Part shown: positions 1 to 8,165 of the stretch, one piece after another | How the letters are laid out: the number at the start of each line of letters is the position of its first letter | How positions within the stretch are numbered: the stretch's first letter is position 1 | Assembly (NCBI GenBank): GCA_040384465.1 | Contig: JAZKJF010000015.1 | Span: forward strand, 62,001 to 126,000 | Direction: 5' to 3' | Length of the DNA stretch: 64,000 bases | Source of the DNA: UBA5078 sp040384465 | GTDB taxonomy: Bacteria > Pseudomonadota > Gammaproteobacteria > Pseudomonadales > Pseudohongiellaceae | Made by a program: the position numbers and the translations under genes | The notes under the pieces: generated by a model | Databases searched by the model: none | Told to the model about the DNA's origin: nothing | Seen by the model: only the letters and a program-made list of their open reading frames with translations

Positions 1-1162
1 CCAGTTCGCCTTTGATGCCGGTAGCATTGGACATGTCCCGCACCTGGCCACCGAAGTCTGGTGTATAGCCACCGGGGAACCACTCCAAGAAGGTAAAGCA
101 CTGAGGATCTGCCAGGCCAGCCTGAGCAGCTGCCACGGAGCTGGTCACTTTGGTGACTGGATTGATGCCGCGCGGGATGGTCGGGCAGGTGGTGCCTGTG
201 CCCGGAGTCAGGTCCATGAACAACTGGTTGGCGCCACGGGTGAACACGCCGCTGCGGTTTTCCGGGTTACGGTAGAAGAAGCCGAGTTCCACATCCTTCT
301 CACTGTAGCCGCCGAACGAGTACAGCGTCTGATTGCCACCAAGATCCACGCCGACGTTGGCGAAGAAGTTGACGATCTCGGTGTCTGGCAGGCCCTGATA
401 CTGGGAGTTGACGCGAATAGCGTTGTTGCCGGCATTGATCAAAGCCTGCGCGTCGCCGCGCTGGATGCTGCGGTCGCTGCGCTTCTGGTTGGTCATGTCG
501 AGGCTGAGGCTGGCGAATCCGGTTTCGCCCAGTGGCAGGCCAAGGTTGGCGGCCGCATAGTTCAGCTGACCATCATCGGTCTCGGTGTACATGCCGGTTT
601 TGGTTTCAATCGACAGACCTTCACTGTTTTCCTTGAGCATGAAGTTGATCACGCCCGCGATGGCGTCGGAACCGTACTGAGCGGCGGAGCCGTCACGCAG
701 CACTTCTACCTGACGCAGAGCAATGGGAGGAATCTGAGCGACGTCTGGGAAGTGCGTGCCCTCGCGGCCGAATTGCACCGCCGCAGAACGATGGCGGCGT
801 TTGCCGTTTACCAGTACCAGCGTGTCGTCCGCAGGCAGGCCGCGCAAGGTGGCAGGACGCACCAGACTGTTGGAGTCATTGATGTCCTGAGTGTCCACGT
901 TGAAGGTCGGCACCAGGTTGCGCAGCAGGTCGTTGATGTCGGCTGTGCCCTGATCCTGGAAGTCTGTTGCCGAGAACACGTCGACTGGCGCTGCGGAGTC
1001 GAGTGCTGTTCTGGGGGCGCGGCGCGAACCGGTTACCACCACTTCTTCGATGTCTGCATCCTGGCCTTGGGCCTGTGCCATGGCAACGGGAGCGGTGGTG
1101 GCGGCGATTGAGCCCAGCAGGGCAGCAACCGACGACATGGTCAGCAGTTTTGAAATCTTCAT
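1..1162 (-). CDS. TonB-dependent outer-membrane receptor, N-terminal part (C-terminus outside window)
   Basis: Outer-membrane active transporter of the iron-complex/nutrient receptor class; substrate unknown. 387 codons are visible. They start with a Sec signal peptide (about residues 1-30, ending APVAMAQAQ), followed by a TonB-box-like stretch (EEVVVTGSR) and the plug domain, with the hallmark segments LVNGKRRHRS and QVEVLRDGSAAQYGSDAIAGVINF. The beta-barrel begins near residue 190 and runs off the left edge, so the gene is truncated by the window and not broken. The start ATG (1162-1160) has AAGGG about 8 nt upstream. About 170 nt upstream lies the triple-repeat element also found before the amine oxidase gene at 3834, so co-regulation with that gene and with the regulator between them is inferred. 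The N-terminus resembles receptors found near oxidases and peptidases in marine Gammaproteobacteria, but that does not define the ligand. Confidence 0.93.
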   Translation of the reverse strand, partial: MKISKLLTMSSVAALLGSIAATTAPVAMAQAQGQDADIEEVVVTGSRRAPRTALDSAAPVDVFSATDFQDQGTADINDLLRNLVPTFNVDTQDINDSNSLVRPATLRGLPADDTLVLVNGKRRHRSAAVQFGREGTHFPDVAQIPPIALRQVEVLRDGSAAQYGSDAIAGVINFMLKENSEGLSIETKTGMYTETDDGQLNYAAANLGLPLGETGFASLSLDMTNQKRSDRSIQRGDAQALINAGNNAIRVNSQYQGLPDTEIVNFFANVGVDLGGNQTLYSFGGYSEKDVELGFFYRNPENRSGVFTRGANQLFMDLTPGTGTTCPTIPRGINPVTKVTSSVAAAQAGLADPQCFTFLEWFPGGYTPDFGGQVRDMSNATGIKGEL

Positions 1163-1315
1163 AGTTTTTTCCCTTGTCTTCTTCTTGATTAGCGAAAGAT
1201 GGTTTCGTAAGTACTTCAGTCCTGTTAACGACAGCCCTTCTACGCGAGGTGAAACCTGCAGGGGCCTTGTAAACTCCAGTGGGTCGTGAAGTGAGTCAAC
1301 CAGATAGCGATTTCG

Positions 1316-1321
1316 ATTATC
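1316..1321 (-). promoter_or_regulatory. Candidate -10 box of the TonB-dependent receptor
   Basis: GATAAT read on the minus strand, 21 nt downstream of the triple-repeat element, with no recognisable -35 hexamer. This fits a promoter needing an activator. It predicts a leader of roughly 145 nt before the ATG at 1162. Confidence 0.4.
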
Positions 1322-1333
1322 GAGAGGGGGAGG

Positions 1334-1370
1334 CGGGAAAGTCCTCCCAAAAACCTTCTGAATACCTCCT
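1334..1370 (-). promoter_or_regulatory. Triple direct-repeat operator candidate, copy 1 (upstream of receptor)
   Basis: On the minus strand the element reads GGAGG-N6-GAAGG-N6-GGAGG, with repeat starts exactly 11 bp apart (1369, 1358, 1347), followed by ACTTTCCCG. It matches the element at 3723-3759 at 35 of 37 positions, in the same orientation relative to the downstream gene. Phased direct repeats at 10-11 bp are typical of OmpR/PhoB-type winged-helix proteins, and a gene with that domain lies between the two copies. The surrounding gap (1163-1489) holds nothing else recognisable. Confidence 0.72.
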
Positions 1371-1489
1371 CAAACTCTGGAATGAGGCGAATTCCGGACG
1401 TGCGTGAAGGCAGGGCGCAGGGCGCCTGACTGAATCATGCAATTCAGAAATTGAGAAGCGTGAGAGGCGTGGGAGCGGGTGTGGAAAGC

Positions 1490-3622
1490 TTAGTGCTGGG
1501 CAGTGGCCAACTTGCGAGACTCAAGTTCGGACCACTGTTCCGGGGTCCAGAGGTTGTTGCGAGCGAGGAAGGTATTGCTTTCGTAGGCCTGACGGGACTT
1601 TTCGCTGAGACCTACACCCGTGACGGGTTCCATTGCCATGATGCCTTCCATGAGCGTGCGCTGCCAGGTCTTGCCGAGGCCGAGTTCCTCCAGCAGAGCC
1701 TGATAGCGCGGGTCTTCCAGCACGGCATCGGGAAAGTATTTCTCGGCGCCGTGGGTGACATTGAACAGGCGGCGTTTCTGTGCCGCTGTCAGGCCGCGCC
1801 ACAGCTCGATACCGGTCTCGATATCGCCGAGCATGAAACTGAGTGCTCCCTTGTTGAAGGAGAAATCTCCTTTGCGACTCATGATGTCCTGATAGGCCGC
1901 GTTACCCAGCGTGATTTCCCCGCTGAGGAAACCGATGATGGCTTCGCTGTAATGAGCCAGGATGCCATCCTGATCCACTTCGCGTTGACGATTGAGATAG
2001 GCTTCGGCCTGCCGGAAATCCCCGGTCAGGGCAGAGTTGGTGGCGACGGTGCCCAGGAAACCGATGTGGTAAGGGCGCTCCTGCAGTTGTCCTTTCGCGC
2101 CCATTAACATGGCGCGAGGGGGTTGGATATTGTTGCGGTAGCTCCAGACTTCGTCGGGAGAAATTTCGAAAGGGCCCACTTCTCCGGCGGCGTCGAGCAG
2201 CCTGTTGGCTTCGTCGTAAAGCCTTGCACCCGTCAGGAATAGCGCGTAGTGGGCAATGGCGAACTCTGGCGGGTTGCCTGCCACGATTTTTTCGCGCATC
2301 TGCATTTCCTGCTGCTGCTGGTTGTTGCCGCCCATCCGCAGGCGAATCTCGTTGAGAGAGCTGAGCACCTGGCTGTCCGGCGCCAGGCGTGAGACTTCGC
2401 GGTGGATGTCGGCAATCAGCAGACTCAGCTCTTCGATGCGCGCGTCGCTGCTGTACACGGCCAGATTGTTGGCGGCGGTTGCGGCGCCGTGGTAGGCGTT
2501 GAGAAATTCAGGGTCCAGCTCGATGGCGGCGAGGTGGTAGTCGATGGCGCGCTGGAAATCTTCGGGGCTGAACTGGTTGTAGTAGAACTCGCCGCGCAGG
2601 AATTTCTCGTAGGCCAGGGCATTGGTGGTGCCCCAGTCGAGCATCTGGGAGCGCTCCTCTTCATCGAGGTGCACACTGAGCGCGCTGACGACGTTGGAGA
2701 CAATCTGGTCCTGCACGCCAAACAAATCCTGAATGGGGAAGTCGAACTGGTCGGAATACTGCTGCAGCCCGTCACTGGCGCGCACCAGTTGCACGGTCAC
2801 GCGCAGGCGGCCTTCTGCTGTCTGCACGCTGCCCTGCAGCACGTGATCGGCGTTCAAGGTCTGGGCGCGTTCGGCAGCGCGCTCTGCGGAGCGGTTGTCG
2901 TCGGGGCCGTCGAAACCCCGAAACGGGGACATGACTTCCAGATGGCTGAGTTTGGAGAGTCCATGCACCAGTGATTCGCGCAGGCCATCGGTGACGAATT
3001 TATTGTCGGTATTGGGTTCCAGGTGTACGAAGGGCAGCACGGCGAGGCGCACGACTTCGTCTTTGTCGCTGGAGACTTCCTGGCTGGGCCACATGAGCAC
3101 GGCGAGGAAGATGGCAGCGGCAGCACTGCCCGCCATGATGCGTTTGTCCAGCAGTGCGCTGAAGCGCAGTTTGATGGCGGAGACCTGCGTAATCGCCAGT
3201 GTCTGGGTCGCGTCGGAATCGGTGTGAGGGGCAGCAGTCGGACAGGCGAGCACTACCTCAGCGATCAGGGAATAGCCCCGCTTCGGAATCGTCCTTATAT
3301 AGGTAGGATGATGGGCATCATCGCCGAGCGCGCTGCGCAGTTCCGCGATGGCTTTATGCACCGCATGGTCCGAGGTAAACGAGCCCTGCCAGAAACGGTT
3401 GAGCAATTCTTCATGACTCACCACCTCGCCGCCGTGTTCGGCAAGGTAATGCAGCACGTCCATACTGCGAGGCGTCACCTTCACATCGGTGCCGCCCTGA
3501 GTCAGGGTGCAGGTGGTGAGGGATACGTCCCAGGCGCCAATTTTTATTCTGTTTAACTTGTCGGAGGCCACGGGCTGTCTCATCGGGGTTGAAAGTGATT
3601 GCGTATCTTTGGTTGCAATCAT
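1490..3622 (-). CDS. ToxR/CadC-like membrane transcriptional regulator with TPR-type periplasmic region
   Basis: One-component membrane regulator of 710 aa. Residues about 26-123 are an OmpR-type winged helix (Trans_reg_C), with the typical end YIRTIPKRGYSLIAEV. A single membrane segment follows at about 163-179. The large C-terminal part begins with LAVLPFVHLEPNTDNKFVTD, as in TolB/adenylate-cyclase-associated CadC-like regulators, and continues into helical TPR-like repeats that probably sense a ligand or partner in the periplasm. The gene lies between the receptor (same strand) and the divergent amine oxidase, and matching repeat elements occur upstream of both neighbours, making it the obvious candidate to bind them. 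The copy at 3723-3759 is only about 100 nt from its own start, so autoregulation is possible. The ATG at 3622 is used; an alternative Met14 would still keep the DNA-binding domain. Confidence 0.88.
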   Translation of the reverse strand: MIATKDTQSLSTPMRQPVASDKLNRIKIGAWDVSLTTCTLTQGGTDVKVTPRSMDVLHYLAEHGGEVVSHEELLNRFWQGSFTSDHAVHKAIAELRSALGDDAHHPTYIRTIPKRGYSLIAEVVLACPTAAPHTDSDATQTLAITQVSAIKLRFSALLDKRIMAGSAAAAIFLAVLMWPSQEVSSDKDEVVRLAVLPFVHLEPNTDNKFVTDGLRESLVHGLSKLSHLEVMSPFRGFDGPDDNRSAERAAERAQTLNADHVLQGSVQTAEGRLRVTVQLVRASDGLQQYSDQFDFPIQDLFGVQDQIVSNVVSALSVHLDEEERSQMLDWGTTNALAYEKFLRGEFYYNQFSPEDFQRAIDYHLAAIELDPEFLNAYHGAATAANNLAVYSSDARIEELSLLIADIHREVSRLAPDSQVLSSLNEIRLRMGGNNQQQQEMQMREKIVAGNPPEFAIAHYALFLTGARLYDEANRLLDAAGEVGPFEISPDEVWSYRNNIQPPRAMLMGAKGQLQERPYHIGFLGTVATNSALTGDFRQAEAYLNRQREVDQDGILAHYSEAIIGFLSGEITLGNAAYQDIMSRKGDFSFNKGALSFMLGDIETGIELWRGLTAAQKRRLFNVTHGAEKYFPDAVLEDPRYQALLEELGLGKTWQRTLMEGIMAMEPVTGVGLSEKSRQAYESNTFLARNNLWTPEQWSELESRKLATAQH

Positions 3623-3722
3623 GCCCCAAGTAGATATCAGAACGCTGGAGAGGTCAAGGCGGGGGGCGAACTGTACAGAAACTATCCTTCCCGCCGCTCT
3701 TCTGACCGCCGAGTCAGTCTTT

Positions 3723-3759
3723 AGGAGGTTTTCAGAAGGATTTTGGGAGGACTTTCCCG
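3723..3759 (+). promoter_or_regulatory. Triple direct-repeat operator candidate, copy 2 (upstream of amine oxidase)
   Basis: GGAGG-N6-GAAGG-N6-GGAGG with repeats starting at 3724, 3735 and 3746, followed by ACTTTCCCG. It is 35/37 identical to the inverse-oriented copy at 1334-1370. The last repeat sits where the -35 box of the candidate promoter (-10 CATAAT at 3768) would lie, the arrangement of an activator overlapping -35. It lies in the divergent intergenic region between the regulator gene and the oxidase gene. Confidence 0.75.
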
Positions 3760-3767
3760 GCGTCGAT

Positions 3768-3773
3768 CATAAT
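3768..3773 (+). promoter_or_regulatory. Candidate -10 box of the amine oxidase gene
   Basis: CATAAT, 17 nt after the last GGAGG of the repeat element and about 60 nt before the chosen ATG at 3834. No standard -35 is present; the repeat element occupies that position. Confidence 0.4.
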
Positions 3774-3833
3774 AATTCAACCATGTTCAAACCCATTTTT
3801 ACGCCCGGCTCCACGCTGATCGCCAAAGAGGAT

Positions 3834-5411
3834 ATGCAAGTGTCAAAACCAGTTTCCCGTCGTGAGTTTCTCAATCTGCTGGCCGCGACCGGCAGTACTG
3901 CCGCTGTGCTCGGTATCACCGGTGCGCTTGGCATGATCCCGAACAGTGCCTCTGCGTCAGCGCCCGATCTGCTGAAGCTCAGCAATCAAAACCGCAAGGC
4001 CGTCATTCTGGGCGCGGGTATCGCGGGACTTACTGTTGCCTACGAACTGGGCAAGGCGGGTTACGACTGCACCGTGCTGGAATCTTCGCACCGCGCGGGT
4101 GGTCGAGTCTTCACTGTGCGCGCTGGTACCTTGGTGGATGAGATCGGCAACCCGCAGTACTGCCAGTTTGATGACGAACCGCACATGTACTTCAACGCGG
4201 GTGCGGCGCGTATCCCCAGCACCCACACCAATGTCCTGCATTACTGCAAGGAGCTGGGTGTAGATCTGGAGTTGTTCATCAACGAGAACAAGATGGCCTG
4301 GATTCAGGACGACGCCATCATGGGGGGCAAGCCTATCCGCAACGCTGAATTCACCACCAACGTGCGCGGCTTCATGGGGGAGCTGATGCACAAGGCGATG
4401 TCTGAGGTAGAGCTGGATCAGCCCTTCACCGATGAAGAAGCCACTCTGGTGCTGCAGGTCATCCGGGCGTTTGGCGATCTCAATCCGGAAGGGCGTTACA
4501 CCGGCAGCACGCGTGCAGGCTATGCCTCCGGGGACTATGTGACGCACACCGTGCAGAAGGAAATGATCGACGTCCGCAACTTGTTGCGTGCCAATGCCGC
4601 TCGCCAGGTCATCAGCGACAACGAGGGCGAGACTGGACCGATGTTGATGCAGCCAATCGGTGGCATGGACAGGATTCCTGCAGGCTTTACCCGGCAGCTG
4701 GGTTCCAAGGTCAAGTACAAGGCGCAGGTGCTGTCATTGAATCTGCGCGACGACGGCGTCACGGTGGAATATCAGCAGGACGGCCAGCGTCAGGTCATCG
4801 AGGCTGACTACTGTTTCAACTCCATTCCCAGTCACTTCATGAATGGTATTACCAACAACTTGCCGACCGAGTACACCCAGGCGATGAAGTACATTCGCCG
4901 TGGTACTGCTTACAAGGGCGCGTTCCAGGCGAAAGAGCGCTTCTGGGAGAAGGAAGGCATTTACGGCGGCATCAGCTGGACCAACCAGCCTATCCGTCAG
5001 GTCTGGTACCCGCCGCATGGCATTCACAAGGCCAAGGGCGTGGTGCTGGCCGCGTACGATTACGGCAATGGCATGCCCTTCACCCGCATGACACAAGAGC
5101 AGCGCATCGAAGCGATGATCGCTCAAGGCGAGAAGGTGCACCCGAATTACCGCAGCATGGTCGAGAAGGGCGTGACCATCGCCTGGCACCGCATGAATCA
5201 CATGCTCGGCTGCTCGGCGCGCTGGAATGTCGTGACTCCAGAGGAAGAGGCGATATTCAGCACACTGCAACGCTCCGTCAACGGACGTCACTGGTTGATC
5301 GGCGATCAGGTCAGCAAGCACACGGCCTGGATGGAAAGCGCCATGCAATCTGCCCATGTCGCCCTCGCCGAACTGGACCAGCGCGTGCGCGCCGAGGCCG
5401 CCAGCGCCTGA
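3834..5411 (+). CDS. Tat-exported FAD-dependent amine oxidase (monoamine/L-amino-acid oxidase family)
   Basis: Predicted flavoenzyme of 525 aa that oxidises an amine or amino acid, releasing an imine and H2O2; substrate unknown. The start at 3834 is preferred because AAAGAGGAT precedes it and it places the twin-arginine motif SRREFLNLLA at residues 8-17, followed by a hydrophobic stretch and an ASASA cleavage region: a Tat signal, meaning the enzyme folds with FAD before export. An upstream in-frame ATG at 3783 would bury that signal. The Rossmann motif GAGIAG is at 60-65, followed by the amine-oxidase signature around AGGRVFT (88-94). The C-terminal FAD-contact segment GDQVSKHTAWMESAMQSA is also present. 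It is divergent from the ToxR-like regulator and shares an operator-like element with the receptor at 1-1162, suggesting uptake and oxidation of one substrate. A strong terminator follows at 5539. Confidence 0.87.
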   Translation: MQVSKPVSRREFLNLLAATGSTAAVLGITGALGMIPNSASASAPDLLKLSNQNRKAVILGAGIAGLTVAYELGKAGYDCTVLESSHRAGGRVFTVRAGTLVDEIGNPQYCQFDDEPHMYFNAGAARIPSTHTNVLHYCKELGVDLELFINENKMAWIQDDAIMGGKPIRNAEFTTNVRGFMGELMHKAMSEVELDQPFTDEEATLVLQVIRAFGDLNPEGRYTGSTRAGYASGDYVTHTVQKEMIDVRNLLRANAARQVISDNEGETGPMLMQPIGGMDRIPAGFTRQLGSKVKYKAQVLSLNLRDDGVTVEYQQDGQRQVIEADYCFNSIPSHFMNGITNNLPTEYTQAMKYIRRGTAYKGAFQAKERFWEKEGIYGGISWTNQPIRQVWYPPHGIHKAKGVVLAAYDYGNGMPFTRMTQEQRIEAMIAQGEKVHPNYRSMVEKGVTIAWHRMNHMLGCSARWNVVTPEEEAIFSTLQRSVNGRHWLIGDQVSKHTAWMESAMQSAHVALAELDQRVRAEAASA

Positions 5412-5538
5412 TTGCCGTGGGTCTGACCCGCGCAATATGTTGATATGTATATAAAAAGCATGAAAATTCTTCGGTTTTTCAGGCTTAAGCCAGGCTTTTT
5501 AGTGCGATTTTAGGCTCCCTCTCTCTCCGCTCCTTTTT

Positions 5539-5574
5539 CCCGCAGTTGTTGTGGCAACTGCGGGATTTTTTTTG
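5539..5574 (+). terminator. Rho-independent terminator after the amine oxidase gene
   Basis: A 10-bp perfect stem (CCCGCAGTTG at 5539-5548 with CAACTGCGGG at 5555-5564) and 6-nt loop, followed by eight T residues. It separates the oxidase from the SixA-like gene. The rest of the 5412-5683 gap holds a short GGCTTAAGCC palindrome and nothing else recognised. Confidence 0.93.
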
Positions 5575-5683
5575 TGCTTATGGCGTAAAATGCCTAGGCC
5601 TGAAGAAGCACTCGTCGAAGTGCTCTAAAAAAAGTGCTCCTGAAAGCACCACTCACTGCAGTTCTATTAACGAAAGCACCGCT

Positions 5684-6190
5684 ATGAAAACTCTGTACAT
5701 ATTGCGTCACGCCAAGTCCAGCTGGGCGACCCCCGACGTCAAGGATTTCGACCGCCCTTTGAATGAGCGCGGTTTCAACGATGCCCCTGAAATGGCTGAA
5801 CGGCTGGCCGAACGTTTAAAAGAGCGCGGGGAGAAAATCGATCTGCTGGTCAGCAGCCCTGCACTGCGTGCTTACACGACTGCCACCTTGTTCTGCGAGG
5901 TGCTCGGGATCAATCCCGACAGCATCGTGCAGAACCGGCAGATTTATCTTGCTGGCAGCTCGAAGCTGCAACAGTTGATCAGTCTGTTCGACGAAAGTGC
6001 GAACAGTGCGATGCTGGTGGCACACAACCCGGCGTTGACTGATTTAGCCAACGATCTGGCACATGCCGGTATCGAGAACATCCCCACCTGCGGCCTCGTC
6101 GTCATCCAGTTGCCGATTGAGAATTGGTTTGATGTGCAACCGGGTGTGGGGCGTTTACTGAGTTTCGATTTTCCCAAGAACCCGGATTAG
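5684..6190 (+). CDS. SixA-like histidine phosphatase (phosphoglycerate mutase-like fold)
   Basis: 168-aa single-domain member of the histidine phosphatase superfamily, SixA branch. SixA removes phosphate from phosphohistidine in HPt domains of sensor kinases or from the PTS protein NPr in E. coli; the partner here is unknown. The N-terminal LRHAKSSW carries the nucleophilic His9. The later LVSSPALRAYTTA supplies the second arginine region and VAHNPALTDL the second catalytic histidine. The start at 5684 is the only one that puts the RHA motif at the N-terminus, although its ribosome binding site is weak. It is followed 38 nt later by the ChaN-like gene on the same strand. Confidence 0.85.
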   Translation: MKTLYILRHAKSSWATPDVKDFDRPLNERGFNDAPEMAERLAERLKERGEKIDLLVSSPALRAYTTATLFCEVLGINPDSIVQNRQIYLAGSSKLQQLISLFDESANSAMLVAHNPALTDLANDLAHAGIENIPTCGLVVIQLPIENWFDVQPGVGRLLSFDFPKNPD

Positions 6191-6228
6191 TAGAAACCGA
6201 ATCAGCCGAACTTCCACACAGGAACACC

Positions 6229-7200
6229 ATGCCCTTGTCCAGACGCCTGTTACTGAGCCTTACCTTCTTCGCGCTGTCTGGTTGTGCAAACCTGCCTCTT
6301 TCCTCCACCGTTCAATCCGAAGAATCCGGTTGGCAATCCCCTTTGTATCAGGACCATTCTCTTGTCGGCCGCATCTGGCGCGCCAGCGATCAACGCTTCA
6401 TTTCTGCCGAGGAGATGCAGCAGGCATTGTCCGCCAAGCAGTTCCTGTTGCTGGGGGAGAAGCACGACAATCCGGATCATCACCGCCTGCGCCGGACGCT
6501 CCTGCAGGGCATGCTCGCGGACGGCGCGCTGGGCGTGGTCAGTTTCGAAATGCTGGACAGCAGCCAGCAGGCACGGGTCGCTGATCTGAGCGGGGTGGAA
6601 ATCAATTCCGCGCAAGCGCTGCAGGAACATCTGCAGTGGGACGCCGAGGGTTGGGACTGGAATTTCTATGGCCCCGTGCTGACTGATCTGCTGAGCGCGA
6701 GTGTGCCGGTGCAGGCGGGCAATATCAGCCGCGACGAGATGATGATGGTGTACGGAAGTGAACTCGATGCCGAGGTCGCGGCGGTGATGGATGCAGTGCA
6801 GATGGAACAACTCAACAAGGACATCGACGAGAGTCATTGCGGCATGCTGCCAGCCAGTCAATTCCCCGCGATGGTGCGTGTGCAGCAGAGCCGGGATGCC
6901 AGCATGGCGCGCAGCCTGCTGGGGGCACAGGAACTCGCTGGCAAGCGCGTGCTGATCGCAGGCAATTACCATGTGCGTCGTGATCTGGGGGTGCCTAATT
7001 ATCTGGCCGCCGGATTGGCGAACATGCCTGCCGCTGCAGAGGAGGACATCGTCACGCTGGGGTTCATGGAAGTGAGCCCGGAGTCGGATGCTCCGGAGGA
7101 CTACACTGAGGCGTTTTCCGCGGCCGCGCCTTATGACTATCTGTGGTTCACACCCGCTGTCACCTCCGAAGATTACTGCGCCGCCATGCGGGCACAATGA
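6229..7200 (+). CDS. ChaN-family (heme/iron-associated) lipoprotein
   Basis: 323-aa predicted lipoprotein: signal peptide with lipobox LSGC (Cys19), then a single ChaN (PhuW/HugX-like) domain of the Tiki/TraB/ChaN superfamily. Visible signature residues are the GEKHDNPDHH motif in the N-terminal half and GNYHVRRDLGVP near the C-terminus, which form the metal/heme-associated pocket in this superfamily. In Campylobacter, ChaN binds cofacial hemes and is iron-regulated; that role is only inferred here because no heme-uptake gene is adjacent. The ATG at 6229 is preceded by CAGGAACACC. It converges on the DUF4159 gene with a 35-nt gap. Confidence 0.82.
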   Translation: MPLSRRLLLSLTFFALSGCANLPLSSTVQSEESGWQSPLYQDHSLVGRIWRASDQRFISAEEMQQALSAKQFLLLGEKHDNPDHHRLRRTLLQGMLADGALGVVSFEMLDSSQQARVADLSGVEINSAQALQEHLQWDAEGWDWNFYGPVLTDLLSASVPVQAGNISRDEMMMVYGSELDAEVAAVMDAVQMEQLNKDIDESHCGMLPASQFPAMVRVQQSRDASMARSLLGAQELAGKRVLIAGNYHVRRDLGVPNYLAAGLANMPAAAEEDIVTLGFMEVSPESDAPEDYTEAFSAAAPYDYLWFTPAVTSEDYCAAMRAQ

Positions 7201-7235
7201 TGCCGACGCTTAGGCACTTCTCGACGAAGCTCCGT

Positions 7236-8030
7236 TCAGTGCGTCAGTGAATAGATCAGATAGTTGATGCCCAGCTGATACGCCAGGTTGGCGTGGCGGG
7301 TCGGGTAGCTCGGATCGTAGGTGTGCTCCCAACCATCGCCCATATCCGAGTTCCAGTTGATCAAGACCATCACCCGGCCGTCATCATCCAGAATCGCGTG
7401 GTTGGAGGCGCGGTCGACATCCTGCTCCGGGTAGTTGTCGGGGTTGCCGATCACGGGAATCATCTGCGGGCCGTCGATGTCGTAATAGCTGTGGAAGACC
7501 TCGTGATCTGTCGGCAGTTCAATGATCTCGCGCTCGGGGAATATGTCGGTGAAGGCGCGGTAGAAGTTGTCCCACTGCTCAGTCCCCCAGAAATCATCGA
7601 TCAGTAAAAAACCACCCCGCAGCAGATACTCGCGCATGTTGGCCTGTTCGATGGAATTGAACAATGGGCCGCCGCTGCGTCCCATCTCTAACGCGTAGAG
7701 GAAAGGGTAGTCGAATACGCGACTGTCATCGAAACGCAGCACAATCGGAGCGCTCATGACGCGCACATTGGTCAGGCGGGAGACGCCGCGCAGGAAGTTG
7801 GAGTCGGCGCTGGGGAAATCGGTTTGCCAGGTCCCACGGCGAAACCCATCGTTATAGAAGTTGTCGTATTCCAGGCGTACGAACGCAAACTCGCCTGCGA
7901 TGTCCTGTGGCAATGTGTCGTCGACCGGAGCCAGTGGTTGCGCTGTGGCCAGCAATGGAAGCAGTATGATGCCCAGGGCGCACAGAGCTTTCGCGGGCAG
8001 GAAGAAAATTCTTGCGAGCACGTTCTTCAT
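7236..8030 (-). CDS. DUF4159 domain exported protein
   Basis: 264 aa with an N-terminal signal peptide (cleavage near LATAQP, residue 30). The body is a DUF4159 domain: the early FVRLEYDN segment, YPFLYALEMG in the middle and the characteristic YLLRGGFLLIDDFWG. In larger proteins this domain accompanies von Willebrand and glutamine-amidotransferase-like regions of a membrane stress/maturation system; here it stands alone and is probably periplasmic. Its role is not known. It is transcribed toward the ChaN-like gene and divergently from the DUF6351 gene, with 135 nt between them for both promoters. Confidence 0.78.
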   Translation of the reverse strand: MKNVLARIFFLPAKALCALGIILLPLLATAQPLAPVDDTLPQDIAGEFAFVRLEYDNFYNDGFRRGTWQTDFPSADSNFLRGVSRLTNVRVMSAPIVLRFDDSRVFDYPFLYALEMGRSGGPLFNSIEQANMREYLLRGGFLLIDDFWGTEQWDNFYRAFTDIFPEREIIELPTDHEVFHSYYDIDGPQMIPVIGNPDNYPEQDVDRASNHAILDDDGRVMVLINWNSDMGDGWEHTYDPSYPTRHANLAYQLGINYLIYSLTH

Positions 8031-8165
8031 GATGGTGGTTGACCCTGCAGTCCAGCTTGCTGATCTTGAATGACGTTGGCGCCTAAGCTACCGCAAAACA
8101 GTGGTCTCACCAATAGCCGTTTCATTGACACTTTCCATTAAAAGAAAACAATAAAGAGAACAATC

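Noticed and set aside
3507..3833. Upstream extension of the amine oxidase
   Set aside because: It would place the Tat motif internally and overlap both the regulator gene and the operator element.
5433..5520. GGCTTAAGCC palindrome after the oxidase gene as a second terminator
   Set aside because: The stem has no loop space and is followed only by a short T-run; the strong hairpin at 5539 is sufficient.
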